A stretch of DNA of 64,000 nt from Candidatus Sulfotelmatobacter sp. (GTDB lineage Bacteria; Vulcanimicrobiota; Vulcanimicrobiia; Vulcanimicrobiales; Vulcanimicrobiaceae). Below the pieces are notes generated by a model. That model was not told where the DNA came from. It searched no databases and saw only the letters and a list, made by a program, of their open reading frames with translations. Positions 11,948 to 21,234 of the stretch are shown here, piece by piece (the stretch's first letter is position 1; every line of letters starts with the position of its first letter). Both the position numbers and the translations under genes were made by a program. The stretch is from contig DATJRY010000014.1 of NCBI GenBank assembly GCA_035504415.1, positions 1 to 64,000 on the forward strand. Direction: 5' to 3'.

Positions 11948-13942
11948 TCATTTTAGCCAACGATCGAACCAACCCACGATGCGCCGGCTGACGTCGCGCT
12001 GATCGGCCGGGCGATAGAACTCGTGCCCTTCGCCGGGGTAGATGACCAGCTCGGTCGGCACGTGGAACGCGCGCAGCGCCCGCCAGTACTCGTACGACTG
12101 CGTTACCGGTACCTCGGCGTCGCGGTCGCCGTGCAGCATCAGCGTCGGCGTGCGGACAGCCTTAACGAAATTGATAGGTGAGCTGCGCGCGTACACGCCC
12201 GGATCGTCGTACACCGAAGCCCCGAAGTACGGTATCATCCACGTGTCGATGTCGTTGGTGCCGTAGTAGCTCAGCCAGTCCGAGAGTCCGGCGCCGGCGA
12301 CGGCGGCGTGAAAGCGGTGCGTCTGCGTCAGCGCCCACATCGTCATGTAGCCGCCGTAGCTCCAGCCGAAGATGCCGACGCGTTTCGGATCGACCGGCGC
12401 GACGTGCGCGACCGCGTCGAGACCGGCCAAGACGTCGCGCAGGTCCCCGTAGCCGAAGTCCTTGACGTTGGCACGCGTGAACGCTTCGCCTTGACCGTAG
12501 CTGCCGCGCGGGTTGGGCTCGAAGACGAGGTAGCCACGCGCGGCGAGGGTGGCTTGGAACGCCATTGGGCCGCTCGGGTAGGTCGGGTAATTCGCGAACG
12601 CCGGGCCGCCGTGGATGAGCGTGACGAGCGGATAGCGCACGCCGGCCTTCCAGCCGGGCGGATAGATCAGCCAGCCCTGGACGTGCATCCCGTCGCTCGT
12701 CCAGGTGATGCTGCGCGCCGCTCCGGTCGTGCGCGGCACCGTGTCGTTGGCGTGCGTCACGCGGCGCATCGCCGTGAGCGGACCGAGCGCGATCTCGGGA
12801 GGTGCCGTAATCGACTGGACGATCGTCGCGGCCAGCCGGCCGTCGCGCGAGAGCGAGACGCCGGCGTCTCCCGGCGCCAGCCCGGCGAAGCCGGTCGCGT
12901 AGATCGTCGCCTCGGCGCTCCAGAGCGCACGTTGTCGGCGCGCAAGCGTGTCGATCGACGCGATCACGCTGCGGCTTCCCGCCAGTTCCGTCGCCACGAT
13001 GTTATCGCGCGATCCGTGCCAGGTGATCGTCGTGACGGACGCGTGCAGATTCGGCGTGACGTCCGTCGCCGCGCCGCCGCGCGCCGAGACCACCTCGACG
13101 TCGCCGCCGGTGACGGCCTCGTCGCTCATGATGCCGCCGATGTAGGCGATGCGCGTCCCATCGCCGTTCCAGCGCGGTGAGGCCAGCTGGAGCGTGGGGT
13201 GGTGGATCTCTTTGGTCGCGCCGCTGCGCGCGTCGATCGTGTAGAGGTCGGCGATCCACCAGTTCGCGTCGCCGTCTCCGTGCGCGGCGCTGACCGCGAA
13301 GCGGCGATCGTCGGGCGACCAGTCGTACTCGTACACGTTGAGATCCGCCGGCCCGAGCAGGCGAATCGCTCCGCCGCGCGCGGGCATGACCGCCAGCCGC
13401 TGCTCGTAGATTTTCGCACCGACCACGCCGGCGTCGGGTGTCGCCGGGTTGAGCGGGCTCGGCGTTTTCGGCGCACCCGGCGAGTACAGGAACGCGATGC
13501 GCGTGCCGTCGTGCGACCAACGCGGCGTGCTCAGTGGACCGCGCGCGTGCGTGAGCACGTGCGTGCGCAGCGTCGCGAGGTCGAGCAGCGCCAGCTGTCC
13601 CTGTCCCGTGGCGTCGGTGGTGACGAACGCCAGCGTGCGGCCGTCGGGCGACCAAGCCAGATCGCCCTCGTCGCAGCCGTTGCCGGCGCAGGCGCTCACG
13701 CGGCGCGTCGCGGTCGGATGCGCGACCGGCGCCAGCTCGACGTGCCCGGGGCCGCTGCCCTCGCTCTCGACCGACGCGATGTGCAGGCCGTCCGGTGAGA
13801 GCGCGACCTGCGCGTACTGGTGCACGGCAGCCAGCGCGGCCTCGATGCGCGGATAGGGTAGCGGGGCCGCTTGCGCGGTCCCGCCGAGCGCCGCGGCTGC
13901 CACGCACGCGAGAAGAAGCGCGAGTCGAGAGCGATGCGTCAT
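11948..13942 (-). CDS. S9 family peptidase (prolyl oligopeptidase/acylaminoacyl-peptidase type)
   Basis: A 664-residue secreted serine peptidase. It has an N-terminal signal peptide (about 1-26, ending AQA), a beta-propeller region with repeated TolB/WD-like SPDG and W-DGTRIA units (about 45-400) and an alpha/beta-hydrolase domain. The catalytic triad is readable: Ser528 in GWSYGG, Asp608 in GDRDAEVP and His640 in GEGHEF. It is predicted to remove dipeptides or acyl-amino acids from short peptides in the periplasm. The start lies 33 bases after the stop of the enolase-superfamily gene, suggesting it is the third gene of a LacI-regulator-led operon. The exact specificity is not readable. Confidence 0.92.
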   Translation of the reverse strand: MTHRSRLALLLACVAAAALGGTAQAAPLPYPRIEAALAAVHQYAQVALSPDGLHIASVESEGSGPGHVELAPVAHPTATRRVSACAGNGCDEGDLAWSPDGRTLAFVTTDATGQGQLALLDLATLRTHVLTHARGPLSTPRWSHDGTRIAFLYSPGAPKTPSPLNPATPDAGVVGAKIYEQRLAVMPARGGAIRLLGPADLNVYEYDWSPDDRRFAVSAAHGDGDANWWIADLYTIDARSGATKEIHHPTLQLASPRWNGDGTRIAYIGGIMSDEAVTGGDVEVVSARGGAATDVTPNLHASVTTITWHGSRDNIVATELAGSRSVIASIDTLARRQRALWSAEATIYATGFAGLAPGDAGVSLSRDGRLAATIVQSITAPPEIALGPLTAMRRVTHANDTVPRTTGAARSITWTSDGMHVQGWLIYPPGWKAGVRYPLVTLIHGGPAFANYPTYPSGPMAFQATLAARGYLVFEPNPRGSYGQGEAFTRANVKDFGYGDLRDVLAGLDAVAHVAPVDPKRVGIFGWSYGGYMTMWALTQTHRFHAAVAGAGLSDWLSYYGTNDIDTWMIPYFGASVYDDPGVYARSSPINFVKAVRTPTLMLHGDRDAEVPVTQSYEYWRALRAFHVPTELVIYPGEGHEFYRPADQRDVSRRIVGWFDRWLK

Positions 13943-13975
13943 GCGCGGGCGTTCACCGTCGCGGCGCGGGCACCC

Positions 13976-15124
13976 TCACAAGCCCGGGAAGGAGACGCGA
14001 TGTGCGCGCACCCAGTCCTCGTCGACGTCGACGCCCAAGCCGGGACCCGACGGCACGATCGCCCACCCGTCCTCGACGGTGACGGTCGCGCGCGCGTACG
14101 GACTGGCGATGAACTGGCGCCCGTTGAGGTCCACCGGCGTGGTGATGCCGAAGGCCGAGAAGAGGTGCAGCGATGCGGCCAGACCGACGTCGGAGTCGGT
14201 CAAGCCCGATCCCATCAGCCGCACGCCGGAGTCTTCGGCGTACTGGCACAGGCGTCGCGAGAGCGTCAGGCCCCCGCTGCGCTGCACCTTCGCGATCGCG
14301 ACGTCGACGGCACCGAGTTTGACGAAGGTCGCCAGGTCGCCGGGGTGGCGCAGCGACTCGTCGAGCGCGATCGGTACCGGCGAGCGGTCCCGCAGGCGGC
14401 GCAAGCCGTCGACGTCGTTGGCCGGCACCGGCTGCTCGAACGCTGCGACGCCGAGCGCGTCGAGCGCGCGCGCGACGCGCAACGCTTCGTCGACCGCGTA
14501 GCCTTGATTCGCGTCGACCCACAAGAACGCGTCGTCGCCGGCCGCTTCGCGCACGCGCTCGACGGTGCGCACGTCGTCGCGCTCGCCGTGCAGGCCGATC
14601 TTGACCTTGAAGGCGCGATAGCCGCGCGAACGGCCCTCGGCGACCGAGGCCGGCGCGCCGCCGGCACCCTCGGTCGACACGATCCAGCCGAGCGCGATGC
14701 GCTCGCACCGGCGCGCGCCGAGCAGCGCGGTCACCGGGACGCCGAGCGCGTGGCCCAGCAGGTCGTGCACGGCGACGTCGACCGCCGCTTTCGCCAGCGG
14801 CGCGCCGATCGAGAAGCCGCGGTTGATCGCACGATCGAAGGCGCGCGTGAGCCGGTCGAGATCCCACGCGTGTACGCCGAGCGCGACGGGCGCCAGATAT
14901 CGATCGATCGTCGTCGCGATCGACTCGAGCGTCTCGTAGGTCCACGACGGGATGGGAGTGGCTTCACCCCAGCCGACGGTGCCGTCGGAGCCGGTGACTT
15001 TGACCAGCACGCGAACCGACGGGGCGCCGGCGCGCGCGACGCTGCCGCCGCTGACCGCGAAGTCGGCGAGCGTCGGCAGCGCGACGGGGAGCGTTTCGAT
15101 CTGGGCGATGGTGAGGTCGTTCAT
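13976..15124 (-). CDS. Enolase-superfamily enzyme (muconate lactonizing/dipeptide epimerase subgroup)
   Basis: A 382-residue member of the mandelate racemase/muconate lactonizing enzyme family. Visible active-site elements are the KxK base (FKVKIG), three metal ligands in WVDANQG, FEQPVP and ALDES, and the opposite lysine in AIAKVQRSGG. This two-lysine arrangement is that of MLE, o-succinylbenzoate synthase and dipeptide or N-acyl amino acid epimerases. The start ATG overlaps the stop of the repressor gene (ATGA). A peptidase gene follows, which favours a peptide or amino-acid-derivative epimerase over an aromatic cycloisomerase; this is inference. Confidence 0.9.
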   Translation of the reverse strand: MNDLTIAQIETLPVALPTLADFAVSGGSVARAGAPSVRVLVKVTGSDGTVGWGEATPIPSWTYETLESIATTIDRYLAPVALGVHAWDLDRLTRAFDRAINRGFSIGAPLAKAAVDVAVHDLLGHALGVPVTALLGARRCERIALGWIVSTEGAGGAPASVAEGRSRGYRAFKVKIGLHGERDDVRTVERVREAAGDDAFLWVDANQGYAVDEALRVARALDALGVAAFEQPVPANDVDGLRRLRDRSPVPIALDESLRHPGDLATFVKLGAVDVAIAKVQRSGGLTLSRRLCQYAEDSGVRLMGSGLTDSDVGLAASLHLFSAFGITTPVDLNGRQFIASPYARATVTVEDGWAIVPSGPGLGVDVDEDWVRAHRVSFPGL

Positions 15125-16149
15125 CGGTCTTTCGGAGGAGCGGTGCTTTCGCGCAAGACGACGTCGGCGCGCGCGTGCCGCACGCGCAGCTCGCCGGCGG
15201 CCGGCTCGAGCGCCAGCTGCACGGCCAGCGCGCCCATCTCGACCAGCGGGATACGCACGGTCGAGATGGTCGGCGAGGCGTCGAGGGTGCCGGGGATGTC
15301 GTCGAAGCCGGCCAGCGAGAGCGTCTGCGGGACGCGGATGCCGCGTTCGCGCAGGACGCGCAGCGCACCGAGCGCCATCGCGTCGTTGAGCGCGACGATG
15401 CAGGTCGCCGCGCGCGCGCCGCCGCCGTCGAGGAGCGCGCGCATCGCAATCATCCCGCTCTCGCGCGAGAAGTCGCCGGGGACGATCGCCGCCGGGTCGA
15501 GCGCGAGCCCGTGCTCGGCGAGCCCTTCGGCGAAGCCGTCGAGCCGATCGCGCGTGGTCGTCAGCAGCGCGGGGCCGCCGATCACCGCGAAGCGGTGGTG
15601 GCCGAGCGCCACGAGAGCGCGGGCCAGCGCGCGCGCGCCGCCGACGTTGTCGGGCAGCACCGCGTCGCCGGTGACGTGATGGCGGCCGATGAACACCGGG
15701 CGTCCGCCGGTCGCGGCGAAGGCGTCGATCTGCGCGGCGAGGCGCTGGCTGTACGAGCGATCGTCGAGGCCGGACCCGGTCAGGATCAGCGCGTCGACGC
15801 GCTGCGAGCGCAACAGCCCCACGTACGCCAGCTCGCGCTCGGGATCGCGGTAGCTGTTGCAGACGGTGACCAGCCGGTCGGCGTCGGCCGCCGCGCGCTG
15901 CAGCCCGCGCACGATCTCGGAGAAGTACGGGTCGCTGACGTCGTGGAGGATCGCCCCGATCTGGGCGGTCCCGGCGCGGGCCAGCGCCTGCGCGTGGGCG
16001 TTGGGGACGTAGTGCAGCTCCTGGGCGGCCTGCAGCACGGCCTCGCGACGAGCGGGGTGGACCCCATCGGCGCGCCCGGAGATCACGCGTGAGGCGGTCG
16101 CGACGGAGACGCCGGCGCGGAGCGCGACGTCGCGGAGGCGGGCCGACAT
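15121..16149 (-). CDS. LacI family transcriptional repressor
   Basis: A 342-residue regulator. The N-terminal helix-turn-helix (LRDVALRAGVSVATASRVI, residues 5-23) is canonical for LacI/GalR. It is followed by the hinge helix and a periplasmic-binding-protein-like sensor domain to the C-terminus. The gene is divergent from an ABC transporter operon. The 87-base divide holds two near-palindromic CG-centred sites of the kind this family binds, so it probably represses both directions, itself included. The effector is unknown. Confidence 0.95.
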   Translation of the reverse strand: MSARLRDVALRAGVSVATASRVISGRADGVHPARREAVLQAAQELHYVPNAHAQALARAGTAQIGAILHDVSDPYFSEIVRGLQRAAADADRLVTVCNSYRDPERELAYVGLLRSQRVDALILTGSGLDDRSYSQRLAAQIDAFAATGGRPVFIGRHHVTGDAVLPDNVGGARALARALVALGHHRFAVIGGPALLTTTRDRLDGFAEGLAEHGLALDPAAIVPGDFSRESGMIAMRALLDGGGARAATCIVALNDAMALGALRVLRERGIRVPQTLSLAGFDDIPGTLDASPTISTVRIPLVEMGALAVQLALEPAAGELRVRHARADVVLRESTAPPKDR

Positions 16150-16162
16150 TGTCGCCGATCGT

Positions 16163-16178
16163 TTGAAAACGCTTTCTC
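16163..16178. promoter_or_regulatory. LacI-type operator 1
   Basis: TTGAAAACGCTTTCTC, an imperfect dyad centred on CG as in LacI/GalR family operators. It lies 14 bases upstream of the repressor start and shares the core AAACGCTTTC with operator 2. Confidence 0.65.
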
Positions 16179-16236
16179 TCAGACCTGCCGCCGGTGGTAG
16201 GAAATCGCGTTTTGAGCGTCGATACTGCGGCCGGTA

Positions 16237-17076
16237 GTGGCTGCAAACGCTTTCACGACCGTCGCCCCGGCGCGCTCCGGACTCGCCACCCGCCTGCTCG
16301 ACTTGCTCGAGGCCTGGTGGCGCCCGGGGGCGTTTCTGATCGTCTGCCTGCTCGTGTGGTGGCTGGTCACCGCCAACGGCTGGATCAAGCCGTACCTGAT
16401 CCCCTCGCCGGGTGCGGTCGTCGGCGAGTTCCGCACCGACACCGGCCTGCTGGCCCGGGCCACCGGGATCACGCTCTGGGAGACGGTGCTCGGCTTCGTC
16501 GTCTCGGTCGCGGTCGGGCTGGCCTTCGCGGTTGCGATCGTGTACTCGCGCGGCGTCGAGCGTACGCTCTACCCGCTGCTGCTGGCCGCCCAGGTGGTGC
16601 CGAAGATCGCGATCGCGCCGCTGTTCGTGGTCTGGCTCGGCTTCGGTCTCGCACCCAAGGTGCTGGTCGCGGTGCTGCTGGCGTTCTTCCCGGTGGTCAT
16701 CTCGAGCGTCGCCGGCCTGCGCGCGGTCGATCCCGAGCTGCTCGATCTCGCCGCGACGATGGGCGCGACCCCGTGGGACTCGTTCGCGAAGATCCGCTTC
16801 CCCGCCGCGCTGCCGCACATCTTCGCCGGCCTCAAGGTCGCCGTCACCTTCGCCGTCGTCGGCGCCGTCGTGGGCGAGTTCGTCGGCGCGAACGCCGGCC
16901 TGGGCTATCTCGTGCAGAAGGCCAACGGCGATCTCGACACGCCGCTCTTGTTCGCGGGCCTCATCGCGATGTCGGTGATCGGCATCGTCCTCTTCGCCGT
17001 GCTCGAGATCCTCGAGCACCTTGCCGTGCCGTGGCGCACGGCCGTCGCCGAACGCGACCTCTCCGTCACCTCATGA
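16237..17076 (+). CDS. ABC transporter permease (SsuC/TauC/ThiX-like)
   Basis: A 279-residue inner-membrane permease with about six transmembrane helices and the EAA-type cytoplasmic loop (about residues 165-195, DLAATMGATPWDSFAKIRFPA). It belongs to the nitrate/sulfonate/taurine/pyrimidine transporter class rather than the sugar class. The GTG start at 16237 is the only reasonable start; its ribosome site is weak. The second LacI-type operator overlaps its first codons. Its stop (TGA 17074-17076) overlaps an ATG. The binding protein and ATPase genes follow. Confidence 0.92.
   Translation: MAANAFTTVAPARSGLATRLLDLLEAWWRPGAFLIVCLLVWWLVTANGWIKPYLIPSPGAVVGEFRTDTGLLARATGITLWETVLGFVVSVAVGLAFAVAIVYSRGVERTLYPLLLAAQVVPKIAIAPLFVVWLGFGLAPKVLVAVLLAFFPVVISSVAGLRAVDPELLDLAATMGATPWDSFAKIRFPAALPHIFAGLKVAVTFAVVGAVVGEFVGANAGLGYLVQKANGDLDTPLLFAGLIAMSVIGIVLFAVLEILEHLAVPWRTAVAERDLSVTS
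16241..16256. promoter_or_regulatory. LacI-type operator 2
   Basis: CTGCAAACGCTTTCAC, centred 78 bases from operator 1 and sharing its AAACGCTTTC core. It overlaps codons 2-7 of the permease gene. This suggests either a roadblock or DNA looping between the two sites. Confidence 0.6.
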
Positions 17077-17093
17077 CCTCGGAAAGGACTGGA

Positions 17094-18092
17094 ATGCATC
17101 GTTTCGTCCGCGCGCTCGTCGCGTCGACCCTGCTCGCCGGCGTGCTCGGCCCGGCCGCCGCCGGCGCGCAGCCCAAGCCGCTCCACAAGCTCACCTTGAT
17201 GCTCAATTGGTATCCGTACGGCGAGCACGCGGCGTTCTACTACGGGCTCTCCAAGGGCTATTACGCGGACGAAGGGATCGACTTGACGATCCAACCCGGC
17301 GGCGGCTCGACGCAGACGGTGCAGGCCGTCGCGGCCGGCAAGGTCGACGTCGGCTACGCCGACACGCCCGCGCTGCTCAAGAACGTCGCGGCCGGGGCCA
17401 GCGTGAAGAGCATCGGCGTCATCCTGCAGACGACGCCGGCGGCGATCCAGTTCTTCGACACGCAGCACATCACGTCGGTCGCGCAGATGAAGGGTCACAG
17501 CGTCGCCGGCAGCCCGGGCGACGCGGCCTACGAAACGCTCAACGCGGTGCTCGAAGCGAATCACGTCTCGCCCGACGCGGTGCAGCGCATCAACGTCGAT
17601 CCGTCCGGCAAGCTCGCCGCGGTCATCTCGGGCCGCGCGGACTCGCTGGTCGGCTTCTACAACGATCAGGCGCCGACGATCGAGGCCCGTACCGGCAAGA
17701 AGGTCGACCTGCTGCGCTACGTCGACAACGGGGTCAACTTTTACGCCACCGGATTGGTCGCCAACGACGACACGATCGCCAAGCAGAAGCCGCTGCTGCA
17801 GGCGTTCCTGCGCGCCACGCAACGCTCGTACGCCGAAGCGATCGCGCACCGCGCCGACGCCGTCGCGGCGGAGGAGAAGCTGGCCGAGAAGCCGCCGGCC
17901 GCCGACGTCCTGACCAAGCAGTGGGACGAGACGATTGCGCTGCTGCACACGCCGCGCACCAAGAGTCTGCCGGTCGCGGTCGACGACGAGAACGACTGGA
18001 AGACGACCATCGGCGTCGTCGCCAAGTACCTCGGCCTGACGAACCCCGGCGCGCCGAGCGCGTACTGGGACGCGTCGATCGCCCGGAAGTGA
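17094..18092 (+). CDS. ABC transporter substrate-binding protein (NMT1/THI5-like)
   Basis: A 332-residue periplasmic binding protein with a signal peptide (residues 1 to about 26, ending AGAQ). The start of the mature domain, LNWYPYGEHAAFYYGLSKGYY, is diagnostic of the NMT1/THI5 family, whose members bind thiamine-pyrimidine precursors, sulfonates or aromatic acids. The start at 17094 is favoured over 17073 by GGAAAGGA upstream and by the signal peptide. It is the only soluble receptor in the cluster and so defines the imported compound, which cannot be named from sequence. Confidence 0.93.
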   Translation: MHRFVRALVASTLLAGVLGPAAAGAQPKPLHKLTLMLNWYPYGEHAAFYYGLSKGYYADEGIDLTIQPGGGSTQTVQAVAAGKVDVGYADTPALLKNVAAGASVKSIGVILQTTPAAIQFFDTQHITSVAQMKGHSVAGSPGDAAYETLNAVLEANHVSPDAVQRINVDPSGKLAAVISGRADSLVGFYNDQAPTIEARTGKKVDLLRYVDNGVNFYATGLVANDDTIAKQKPLLQAFLRATQRSYAEAIAHRADAVAAEEKLAEKPPAADVLTKQWDETIALLHTPRTKSLPVAVDDENDWKTTIGVVAKYLGLTNPGAPSAYWDASIARK

Positions 18093-18889
18093 CGACGGCG
18101 GTGGCGACGCGGGTCGGGACGGCGGCGGTCCGCTTCGAGGACGTCGCGGTGCGTTTCTCGACGCGCCGCAAGACGACCGACGCGGTCGGCGGCGTCTCGC
18201 TCGACGTCGCGCCGGGTGAGTTCGTCTCGATCCTGGGCCCGTCGGGCTGCGGGAAGTCGACGCTGCTCAAGGTCGCGGCCGGCCTGGTGCGCGCCTCGCA
18301 CGGGCGGGTCGAGCTGCTCGGCCGCCCGGTCGCGGGACCGCAGCGCGAGATCGGCTTCGTGTTCCAGCGCGCGGCCTTGCTCGAGTGGCGCAGCACGCGC
18401 AGCAACATCCTCTTGCAGGCCGAGATCCGTAAGCTCGAGCGGCGCGAAGCCGAGCGGCGCGCCGACGAGCTCATGGAGCTGACCGGTCTGCGCGGGTTCG
18501 AGAACGCCTACCCGCACGAGCTCTCGGGCGGCATGCAGCAGCGCGTCTCGCTCTGCCGCGCGCTGCTGCACCGGCCGCCGGTGCTGCTGATGGACGAGCC
18601 GTTCGGCGCGCTCGACGCGCTCACGCGCGAGCAGATGAACGTCGAGCTGCGCCGCATCTGGACCGAGACCGCGACCAGCGTCCTGTTCGTGACCCACTCG
18701 ATCCCTGAGGCCTTCTACCTCGCCAATCGCGTCGTCGTCATGACGCCGCGGCCGGGGACGATCGCGCACGTGTTCGACGTCGATCTGCCGCTCGAGCGCA
18801 ACTACGCGCAGACCATGACTTCTTCGGTGCTGGCCGAGCTCGGCGAGCACGCGCGCCGGCTGCTCGGCGCGTCCGCCCACACGGAGTAA
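18089..18889 (+). CDS. ABC transporter ATP-binding protein (SsuB/TauB-like)
   Basis: A 266-residue ATPase. Walker A is GPSGCGKST, the signature is LSGGMQQR, Walker B is LLMDEP, and the switch histidine is in FVTHS. It powers uptake with the permease and binding protein. The GTG start overlaps the preceding stop (GTGA), so translation is coupled. The sequence places it in the nitrate/sulfonate/bicarbonate importer subfamily. Confidence 0.95.
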   Translation: MTTAVATRVGTAAVRFEDVAVRFSTRRKTTDAVGGVSLDVAPGEFVSILGPSGCGKSTLLKVAAGLVRASHGRVELLGRPVAGPQREIGFVFQRAALLEWRSTRSNILLQAEIRKLERREAERRADELMELTGLRGFENAYPHELSGGMQQRVSLCRALLHRPPVLLMDEPFGALDALTREQMNVELRRIWTETATSVLFVTHSIPEAFYLANRVVVMTPRPGTIAHVFDVDLPLERNYAQTMTSSVLAELGEHARRLLGASAHTE

Positions 18890-18892
18890 ACG

Positions 18893-20062
18893 ATGTCACG
18901 CCGCACCGTCGGGATCGCCATGAACGGCGTCACCGGCCGCATGGGGATGAACCAACATCTGGTCCGCTCGATCGTCGAGATCCGCCGCCGCGGCGGGATC
19001 CGGCTCGACGACGGCACCGTCATCTGGCCCGAGCCGGTCCTGGTCGGTCGCGACGCCGGCAAGCTCGAGCGGCTGGCCCGCGAGCACGGTATCGAGCGCT
19101 GGACGACCGACGTCGACGCCGCGATCAACGATCCGGCCTGTGAGATCTTCTTCGACAGCGCCACCACCGGCGCACGGCCCGGCCTGATCGAGAAGGCCAT
19201 CGCCGCGCGCAAGCATGTCTACTGCGAGAAACCGTTGGCGCCCACGCTCGACGAGGCGCTGCGCATCGCGCGGCTGGCGCGCGAGGCCGGGATCAAGAAC
19301 GGCATCGTGCACGACAAGCTGTTCTTGCCGGGGTTCCGCAAGCTCGCGCGGCTGGTGCAGAGCGGCTTCTTCGGGCGCATCTTGTCCGTGCGCGGCGAGT
19401 TCGGGTATTGGGTCTTCGAGGGCGATTGGGGCCAGCCCGCGCAGCGGCCGTCGTGGAACTACAAGCTCGACGAGGGCGGCGGCATCATCCTGGACATGTT
19501 CTGCCACTGGCGCTACGTGCTCGAGTTCCTGATCGCGCCGGTGCGCGCGGTCGCGGCGCTGGGCACGACGCACATTCCGACGCGCGTCGACGAGCGCGGG
19601 CGCGCCTACGAGGCGACGGCCGACGACGCGGCCTACGGGATCTTCGAGCTGGACGGCGGGATCGTGGCGACCATCAACTCCTCGTGGTGCGTGCGCGTCG
19701 ACCGGCGCGAGCTGGTCGAGTTCCAGGTCGACGGGACGCACGGCAGCGCGGTCGTCGGCCTGCGCGAGTGCAAGCTCCAGCCGCGCGAGCTGACGCCGCG
19801 GCCGGTCTGGAACCCCGACGTCCCCAACCCGATCGACTTCGCGGCCTCGTGGAGCGATGTTCCGGAGAGCGACGAGTTCGACAACGGGTTCCTCGTGCAG
19901 TGGGAACAGTTCTTGCGGCACGTCGTGCGCGACGAGCCGTTCCCGTACGACTTCCTTTCGGGCGCGAAAGGCGTGCAGTTGGCCGAGGCCGGTCTGCAGG
20001 CATGGCGCGAGCGGCGCTTCGTCGACCTGCCCGCGCTCGCGCTCGAGCCGGTGCCGACGTGA
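18893..20062 (+). CDS. Gfo/Idh/MocA family NAD(P)-dependent oxidoreductase
   Basis: A 389-residue oxidoreductase with an N-terminal Rossmann fold (residues 1 to about 150) and the family motif CEKPL (EKP) after the nucleotide domain. The C-terminal half is an alpha/beta substrate domain. Members oxidise hydroxyl groups of sugars, inositols and related polyols. It starts three bases after the ATPase gene and its stop overlaps the next ATG (TGATG). The substrate is presumably what the ABC transporter brings in, or a derivative of it. Confidence 0.93.
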   Translation: MSRRTVGIAMNGVTGRMGMNQHLVRSIVEIRRRGGIRLDDGTVIWPEPVLVGRDAGKLERLAREHGIERWTTDVDAAINDPACEIFFDSATTGARPGLIEKAIAARKHVYCEKPLAPTLDEALRIARLAREAGIKNGIVHDKLFLPGFRKLARLVQSGFFGRILSVRGEFGYWVFEGDWGQPAQRPSWNYKLDEGGGIILDMFCHWRYVLEFLIAPVRAVAALGTTHIPTRVDERGRAYEATADDAAYGIFELDGGIVATINSSWCVRVDRRELVEFQVDGTHGSAVVGLRECKLQPRELTPRPVWNPDVPNPIDFAASWSDVPESDEFDNGFLVQWEQFLRHVVRDEPFPYDFLSGAKGVQLAEAGLQAWRERRFVDLPALALEPVPT

Positions 20063-21234
20063 TGCCGACGACGACGGTGCTGCGGCTGCCGCGCGCCGAT
20101 CGCACGCTGGTGCCGTACGTGCCCGCGTCGACGCCCCGGTGGTCGCTCGCGTCGCAACCGCCGGCGCGCACTCGCGTCGCGTACGCCGCGGCGCACGTCG
20201 TCGCCGACCCGTTGGCCGACGCCGATCCGGCGAGCGGGGGCGCGATCGACTGGGACGCGACGCTGGCGTATCGCCGGCATCTGTGGTCGTTGGGCTTCGC
20301 GGTCGCCGAGGCGATGGATACCGCACAACGCGGAATGGGTCTGGGCTTCGCGGACGCGCAAGAGCTGATTCGGCGCTCGGCCGCCGAGGCGCGCGCCGTC
20401 GGCGGCGGCATCGGCTGCGGCGCCTCGACCGACGATCTCGCGCCGGGCGTTGCGCACGACCTGACCGCGATCGAGCGCGCGTACGCCGCCCAGTGCGCGT
20501 TCGTGGAGGAGCAGGGCGGCACGGCGATCGTGATGGCCTCGCGGGCGCTGACGCGGGCCGCGCGCGCCGCCGACGACTACCTGCGCGTCTACGGGACCGT
20601 GCTCGGCGGCCTGCGGCGGCCGGCGATCTTGCATTGGCTCGGGCCGATGTTCGATCCCGAGCTGACCGGGTATTGGGGCAGCACCGATCTCGATCGCGCG
20701 ACCGACACCTTCGTCGCGATCGTCACGGCGAACGCGGCCAAGATCGACGGGGTGAAGATCTCGCTGCTCGACGCGCAAGGTGAGATCGCGCTGCGCCGCC
20801 GGCTTCCGGCCGGGGTGCGCGTCTACACGGGCGACGACTTCAACTACCCCGAGCTGATCGCCGGCGAGGGCGAGCACCACAGCGATGCGCTGTTGGGCAT
20901 CTTCGACGCGATCGCGCCCGCCGCGCGCGCCGCGCTGGCGGCGCTCGACGCCGGCGACCTCGAACGCTACGAGCGGATCCTCGCGCCGACGGTCACGCTT
21001 TCGCGCGAGCTGTTCCGCGCGCCGACCTCGGCCTACAAGACCGGGATCGTGTTCCTGGCGTACCTGAACGGCTGGCAGGACCACTTCCGGATGCTGGGCG
21101 GTGCCGAAGGAGTGCGCTCGGTCGTGCACCTGGCGCGCGTGCTCGAGCTGGCCGACGCGGCCGGCCTCATTTCGGACCAGGAACGTGCCGCGTCACGCGC
21201 GGCGCGCGTGTTCGCCACGGCCGGCATCGACTGA
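20062..21234 (+). CDS. DUF993 family protein (dihydrodipicolinate-synthase-like TIM barrel)
   Basis: A 390-residue protein resembling the DUF993 family, distantly related to class I lyases/aldolases of the DapA type. Visible conserved features are the AMDTAQRGMG segment (about residues 91-100), the ILHWLGPMFDP block and a VKISLLD strand whose lysine would be the Schiff-base candidate. The activity is unproven; a retro-aldol or dehydratase step on a keto-sugar is plausible. Start and stop overlap both neighbours, so its dosage is tied to the oxidoreductase and the isomerase. Confidence 0.8.
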   Translation: MPTTTVLRLPRADRTLVPYVPASTPRWSLASQPPARTRVAYAAAHVVADPLADADPASGGAIDWDATLAYRRHLWSLGFAVAEAMDTAQRGMGLGFADAQELIRRSAAEARAVGGGIGCGASTDDLAPGVAHDLTAIERAYAAQCAFVEEQGGTAIVMASRALTRAARAADDYLRVYGTVLGGLRRPAILHWLGPMFDPELTGYWGSTDLDRATDTFVAIVTANAAKIDGVKISLLDAQGEIALRRRLPAGVRVYTGDDFNYPELIAGEGEHHSDALLGIFDAIAPAARAALAALDAGDLERYERILAPTVTLSRELFRAPTSAYKTGIVFLAYLNGWQDHFRMLGGAEGVRSVVHLARVLELADAAGLISDQERAASRAARVFATAGID

